A stretch of 64,000 nt of DNA, taken from Diphasiastrum complanatum (Eukaryota; Streptophyta; Lycopodiopsida; Lycopodiales; Lycopodiaceae). The notes beneath the pieces were generated by a model. The model had not been told where the DNA came from and ran no database searches. It saw only the letters and a program-made list of their open reading frames with translations. Shown in pieces: positions 60,477 to 64,000 of this stretch. Each line of letters begins with the position of its first letter. The first letter of the stretch is position 1. The translations under genes and the position numbers were made by a program. Location of the stretch: the NCBI GenBank assembly GCA_029204225.1, contig CM055096.1:63953240-64017239 (forward strand), given 5' to 3'.

Positions 60477-60821
60477 CTATGGATCCTCCACTGACTCCTC
60501 GCCCTCGTTAGGAGCATTGTTATGTCGCTCTCGCTTTGCCTCCCGGTTAGCCCGAGCTGCCTCCTGGTCAGCCCGACGACGGGCAGCCCTTTCCTTGACC
60601 ATGATGAGCTGCCATCGTGTGAAGCTCATTCCGATCTGCTCATCCAAATTCAGCTCGACAGCGGGGGCGGGGGCCACATCGAGGGCGGGGATCTGTAGCT
60701 CTGGGTGTCTCTGCCGAGTCTCTCGCAGCATCTCTGCAATCTCTGCCTCTTGCTTCCGATGCCTTTCGTTGTGCCTTCGGACATCTTCCTTGAGCTTCCT
60801 CCTGGCTTTGCCCTCCGCCAT
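60477..60821 (-). CDS. Basic coiled-coil-like ORF, convergent to hAT
   Basis: A frame of 114 codons runs from ATG at 60821 (MAEGKARRKLKEDVRRHNER) to a TAG-adjacent stop at 60477. The N-terminus is very basic and helical. The middle has IPALDVAPAPAVELNLDEQI. FTRWQLIMVKERAARRRADQ and an acidic end follow. No family is recognised. It is convergently placed 500 bp from the AT-hook frame in the same GC-rich island and might be a second element-encoded protein. It could also be the end of a longer spliced gene. Confidence 0.45.
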   Translation of the reverse strand: MAEGKARRKLKEDVRRHNERHRKQEAEIAEMLRETRQRHPELQIPALDVAPAPAVELNLDEQIGMSFTRWQLIMVKERAARRRADQEAARANREAKRERHNNAPNEGEESVEDP

Positions 60822-60849
60822 CTCACGACACCCTATTGCTCGAAATGAC

Positions 60850-61030
60850 CCTCACAGCCTCTCACAGCCTCTCAATGGCTCTCTCACAGCCTCCCTCTCA
60901 CAGCCTCTCACTCGGTCTGTGACACAGCCTCTCACAATGCCTCTCTCTCACAGCCTCTCACTGGCTCTCCCTCACAGCCTCTCACAATGCCTCTCCTAGC
61001 CTCTCACTGGCTCTCTCACTGTCTCGTGAG
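60850..61030. repeat. CTCTCACAGC-type simple tandem repeat
   Basis: Irregular repeats of CTCTCACAGCCT, CTCTCACTGG and CTCACAATGC words, period about 10-22 bp, occur directly upstream of the convergent ORF's start. Confidence 0.85.
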
Positions 61031-61081
61031 TGCCTATTTAACCCCACAGCCTGTTTCCCAATTTGCTTTTGTTGATGATCC

Positions 61082-61416
61082 CATGTGCTACTGTACCTGC
61101 CCCATGTATTGCTCCCCCACATGCTGTCCGATTGGGTCCATGGTCTGCTCCTCCACAGTGCCCATGTGACGGTGTACCTGTCCGGATGTATTGCTCCCCC
61201 ACATGCTGCACTCCGATTGGGTCCATGGTCTGCTCCTCCACAGTGCCCATGTGCTACTGTACCTACCCCATGTATTGCTCCCCGACATGCTGCACTCCGA
61301 TTGGGTCCGTGGTCTGCTCCCCCACAGTGCCCATGTGACGGTGTACCTGTCCGGATTTGCTACTCCCCCACATGCTGCACTCCCATTGACCACCGGGTCT
61401 GCTCTCCCACAGTGCC
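61082..61416. repeat. Four-copy 81-85 bp tandem repeat, alternating types
   Basis: Copies lie at 61082-61162, 61163-61247, 61248-61331 and 61332-61416. All begin CATGTG and end TCC/CCCACAGTGCC. Copies 1 and 3 begin CATGTGCTACTGTACCT. Copies 2 and 4 begin CATGTGACGGTGTACCTGTC. This ABAB pattern implies duplication of a 166-169 bp dimer. Open frames across it on both strands are repeat artefacts. Confidence 0.9.
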
Positions 61417-61547
61417 CCTAGTACAGTCCCCCTGTATAGTAACATCTTTTTTCTAAACCGTAGCCCTTTCTTTTCCTGAATTTTTTACCGTTTTAGCCTG
61501 TTAAAAGGGTTTTTTTTTTTAAAAAAATAATAAAAAATATTATTTTT

Positions 61548-61642
61548 GTGGTACCGCCCTGGTACCGCTGGTCCGAGGGCGGCACCATAACCGCGGTACC
61601 ACCATTATGGTACCGCGGTACCATAATGGCGGTACCACGTGC
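61548..61642. repeat. GGTACCGC palindrome cluster
   Basis: About seven GGTACC words occur in 95 bp. One long inverted repeat, ACCGCGGTACCACCATTATG with GGTACCGCGGTACCATAATG, could fold as a hairpin. It is flanked on the left by a T/A run and on the right by CA/TA microsatellites. Confidence 0.8.
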
Positions 61643-61649
61643 CACTATG

Positions 61650-61806
61650 ATACAAACACATATACATAGATACATACACTTACACTTACATATATACATA
61701 CACATACACATAAACATATGTACACACACATACACACACACACCATCGGTCGCCCGTCATCGGCGGGCAAGCTATGCTAGTATATATATATATATATATA
61801 TATAAA
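61650..61806. repeat. CACATA/(CA)n and (TA)n microsatellites
   Basis: Degenerate ACATATACATACAC repeats to 61742, then a short GC-rich spacer (ATCGGTCGCCCGTCATCGGC) and a (TA)n run at 61779-61804. Confidence 0.9.
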
Positions 61807-61824
61807 CTAACGAAGTGTGCCCCT

Positions 61825-61977
61825 CACAGTGGGAGCATCATCCATAGGAGGCTGTGGCTGTAAAATGCTTTAAACTAGCTACGAATGAAAGTAGAACAAA
61901 GCAGAAGTAAAATAAGCCCACAACCCGGGCCAGGTATAATAGAAGAACTACAGAAAATGTACCAATGCCCACAACCC
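61825..61977 (-). mobile_element. LINE 3' UTR fragment
   Basis: Matches 49584-49720 of the large LINE (shared words GTGGGAGCATCATCCATAGG, CAACCCGGGCCAGGTATAA and TACCAATGCCCACAACCC) with small deletions. It is in the same orientation and has no coding part. Confidence 0.82.
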
Positions 61978-61984
61978 ATCTACT

Positions 61985-62750
61985 TGGTAGAGATTTAATT
62001 ATCTACTTTGATAATATCCTTGTTTTTAGCCTCACGCTTGCTATGCATGTCTCCCATCTATCAACATATTTGTATTCATTCTCCTAATGAGTACAAAACT
62101 ACTTTTTGTACCCATTTTGGCCTTTTTGAAATCAAAACGTTTCCTATTGGTGTTATCAATGGCCGTCCTTCCTTCCAAAATGCCATGAACAATATCCTAC
62201 ATCCTTTACTTGGCAAATGTGTCTTTGTCTATTTCGATGACATCCTTGTCCTTAGCCTCAATCTTGCTACGCATGTCTCCCATTCGAACTTTTTTCCAAC
62301 TCATGATTTGCCCTCAATTGCATGTTGAATGCTCCGAATGTTCTTTTGTGGTGACCACAATTGAATTATGGTGTTCTTAGTTTCTTATGGTACTGTTCAT
62401 CTTGAATCCAAGAAACTCGAAGCCATTTCTACCTGGCCTACTCCTACTAATCTCCGTGTGGTGCACATGTTGTTTGCCCTTGCTCTTCATCTCTATAACT
62501 CTATTTCACACTTTGTTTCTATTTTATCTCCCATACATGCTCTATTAATGAAGGATGCCCCTTTTGTGTCAAATTTTGAGCGTGGCATGCCTTCAATACC
62601 TTAAGACTTTGCTTAGTACTGCTCCTCTCTATTGTCTTCCCAATTTTAACTAGAGAATTGTTGTCAAAAGTAATGCTAGTTTCAATTGTCTACGAGCCTT
62701 ACTACACCAACCCCATGGCATCATTGATCACTATTTTGGTTTTGGAGTGG
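61985..62750 (+). pseudogene. Gypsy RT/RNase H remnant with internal duplication
   Basis: The RT palm reads EYKTTFCTHFGLFEIKTFPI, SFQNAMNNILHPLLGKCVF and catalytic YFDDILVLSLNL (62226-62265). The RT connection follows with KKLEAISTWPTPTNLR and DAPFVSNFE, then RNase H traces near 62620-62740. A second, earlier copy of the YFDDILV stretch (YFDNILVFSLTLAMHVSH) lies at 62007-62055, out of order. Stops and shifts are present. Confidence 0.82.
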
Positions 62751-62756
62751 GTGTTT

Positions 62757-63443
62757 GTCAAACTCCTTTCTGAACTCAACCTACAAACAATAGTAAACCA
62801 CACATAGATTGATCTCAAAATTCAAGTTTTCTTCGATTCTCAGCAAGCACCAAACCCACAAGGAGCTAGCTGCCTTGTCTCCACCCAACCTTTGATGCAT
62901 AGAATGTGATGAGGAATGCCTCTCTCTAGACTCACTTATGCACAATCCTCAAGCACCCCTTAACGTTGACCCTTCCTAATACCAACACATGGCCAATTTC
63001 ATGCACAGTCGACACTTGCCACTTGGCAGTACCTTGACACATAGGCAAGTGAGTAGGCTGACATGTTGCTCATACACTGGACCAAGTGTCCAAGTCAGCA
63101 TGTGGCACGTGTCATGTTTGAAAAGTCAACCCTAACATGCGTCACTCATTCACTGGACCAAGTGTCCCTGTGAGCATATGACACGTGTCCGGTTGACTAG
63201 TCATCTCTCCTTTTTAGGAGGTTAGTCCAACCACTCCTAATAAATGACCCAGTACCCCATGCCAAAGCTAAGCACGACTCTCTGAGGTCCAATGCTAACT
63301 AATCTTTTTTTAATAATTAAATTACTTACAAAGGTCACTACAGGCTGGTGACCTTAACCATTTTAGTAATTACAATAATTACAAAATGTGCATCTGTCTA
63401 TGAAAATCGTAAATAACTGAGACAGGGAGTAAAGGCTCTAACA
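62757..63443 (-). repeat. Gypsy 3' LTR, minus strand
   Basis: On the minus strand the LTR begins TGTTAGAGCC at 63443, after a GAGGGGCAAGGA polypurine tract. It shares blocks with the repeats at 42430-42960 and 48880-49340 (CACTTGCCACTTGGCAGTAC). Internally, GGACCAAGTGTCC-type words recur at about 63088 and 63162, with GACACGTGTC or GGCACGTGTC near each. The far end near 62757 is approximate. Confidence 0.68.
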
Positions 63444-63460
63444 TCCTTGCCCCTCAAAAA
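63444..63460 (-). promoter_or_regulatory. Polypurine tract
   Basis: TTTTTTTGAGGGGCAAGGA on the minus strand lies directly before the LTR start. Confidence 0.7.
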
Positions 63461-63660
63461 AAGACATCGTTTGTGACAAACTAGGGTATTGTGCACGCAA
63501 AAACCGTGCACGGTCTCCCAGGTAGCATTTGCAAGAGGTCTTCTATGCCAAGCAACTAAGTATATCAAAGATCAAGCGGTTACATAGACGTTTCTCCCGC
63601 CCTATCAAATATCCTTGTTGGCTCATGGATTTCCTCTACATGCTCCTAAATAGAGTCACA
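63461..63660 (-). pseudogene. Gypsy chromodomain-like C-terminus
   Basis: On the minus strand, EPTRIFDRAGETSM and then, in another frame, SLIYLVAWHRRPLANATWET. This matches the chromodomain pattern (P-RI-DRR ... EYLVKWKG-P-SEATWE) at the end of chromovirus integrases, which guides insertion to marked chromatin. It is broken by a shift and a stop. Confidence 0.58.
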
Positions 63661-64000
63661 ACCGGCTCACCTCCATACATCGGAGTTGCCAATGACAATT
63701 GGCCTAATCCAACCTCCTACAATAACCAGCTTCCCATACTACTGGCGATCGCACTTGGCTCTCACTAGCACCTTGATTGCTTGTCTTAAATCTTTTCAAC
63801 TAACTCAAACATTTAGCCCATTGAGTTAGAAATCAGCTATACTAGGCACTTTGAGGAATTCCCACAATAACAAGACTAGTAGGCCTAAAACCATATTGGG
63901 CCACCAAGAGTTACATAGGATCATCTTATAGGTCCAATCCACACCAGGATGAGCACCATTACTCTCATGACATGAATGCAAAATCTGCTTACACAGCCCT
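63661..64000. other. Region without recognised gene
   Basis: Probably more of the same gypsy element. A stretch CAACCTCCTACAATAACCAGCTTCCC resembles 23045-23075 weakly. No domain seen. Confidence 0.3.

Noticed and set aside
61038-61456. Cys/Pro-rich frames of 70-123 codons over the 84-bp tandem repeat
   Set aside because: Open in several frames on both strands because the repeat is short and GC-rich; not convincing proteins.

Overview
The window is a repeat-dominated stretch of a land-plant nuclear genome. The evidence is plant-type Ty1/copia and Ty3/gypsy retrotransposons with initiator-tRNA-Met-type primer sites, an L1-type LINE, a hAT transposase end with plant-like short introns, decayed pieces of plant gene families (an RNI/LRR gene and a DUF248 putative methyltransferase), and one 18S-ITS1-5.8S-ITS2-26S ribosomal segment. 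The nesting, old decayed copies and low gene density suggest a large genome. The angiosperm ITS1 core motif was not obvious, so a fern or gymnosperm is possible, but I cannot assign the lineage from sequence alone.

Layout. 1-4.39 kb: AT-rich, nothing recognised. 4.39-17.07 kb: remnant of a large gypsy element (LTRs at 4390-5201 and 16099-17073; gag; integrase; an extra 3' reading frame ending in a coiled coil and a basic KKKRKV-type motif). Nested in it at 8557-14042 is a non-autonomous copia-type element on the minus strand. It has no pol; it carries a zinc-knuckle ORF and a 467-codon ORF with an internal duplication, and a 2-kb segment of it is inverted. 17.1-18.8 kb: copia gag scrap and unassigned DNA. 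18.8-22.65 kb: rDNA segment, cut inside 26S. 22.65-24.0 kb: gypsy 3' end, minus strand.

24.2-33.2 kb: an LRR gene fragment carrying a 146-bp CT tract and ending at a copia LTR, then several copia copies in opposing orientations with internal deletions, whose LTRs hold GA microsatellites, plus gypsy integrase scraps. 33.2-40.5 kb: a copia LTR with primer site, an LTR/leader of a second gypsy family, and a copia element (35027-40515) with its gag region deleted. 40.5-41.0 kb: what looks like the last two exons of a host gene. 43.1-43.8 kb: a small inverted-repeat element with a GC-rich hairpin cluster. 44.1-47.3 kb: gypsy RT remnant, then the LTR, leader, gag and protease of the second gypsy family. 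49.5-54.2 kb: an almost complete LINE on the minus strand with a second LINE fragment behind it.

55.3-57.1 kb: DUF248 gene fragment and copia scrap. 57.1-61.7 kb: a GC-rich island with the 3' exons of a hAT transposase, a proline-rich AT-hook reading frame, a convergent basic ORF and two tandem-repeat blocks. 61.8-64 kb: LINE 3' UTR copy, gypsy RT/RNase H remnant, and a gypsy 3' LTR plus chromodomain end.

Almost no coding sequence here looks functional. The most open frames are the 467-codon ORF, the AT-hook ORF, the 114-codon basic ORF and the LINE RT. The candidates for something undescribed are the pol-less retroelement with its duplicated ORF, the coiled-coil extra frame of the large gypsy element, and the hAT-associated GC-rich gene island.
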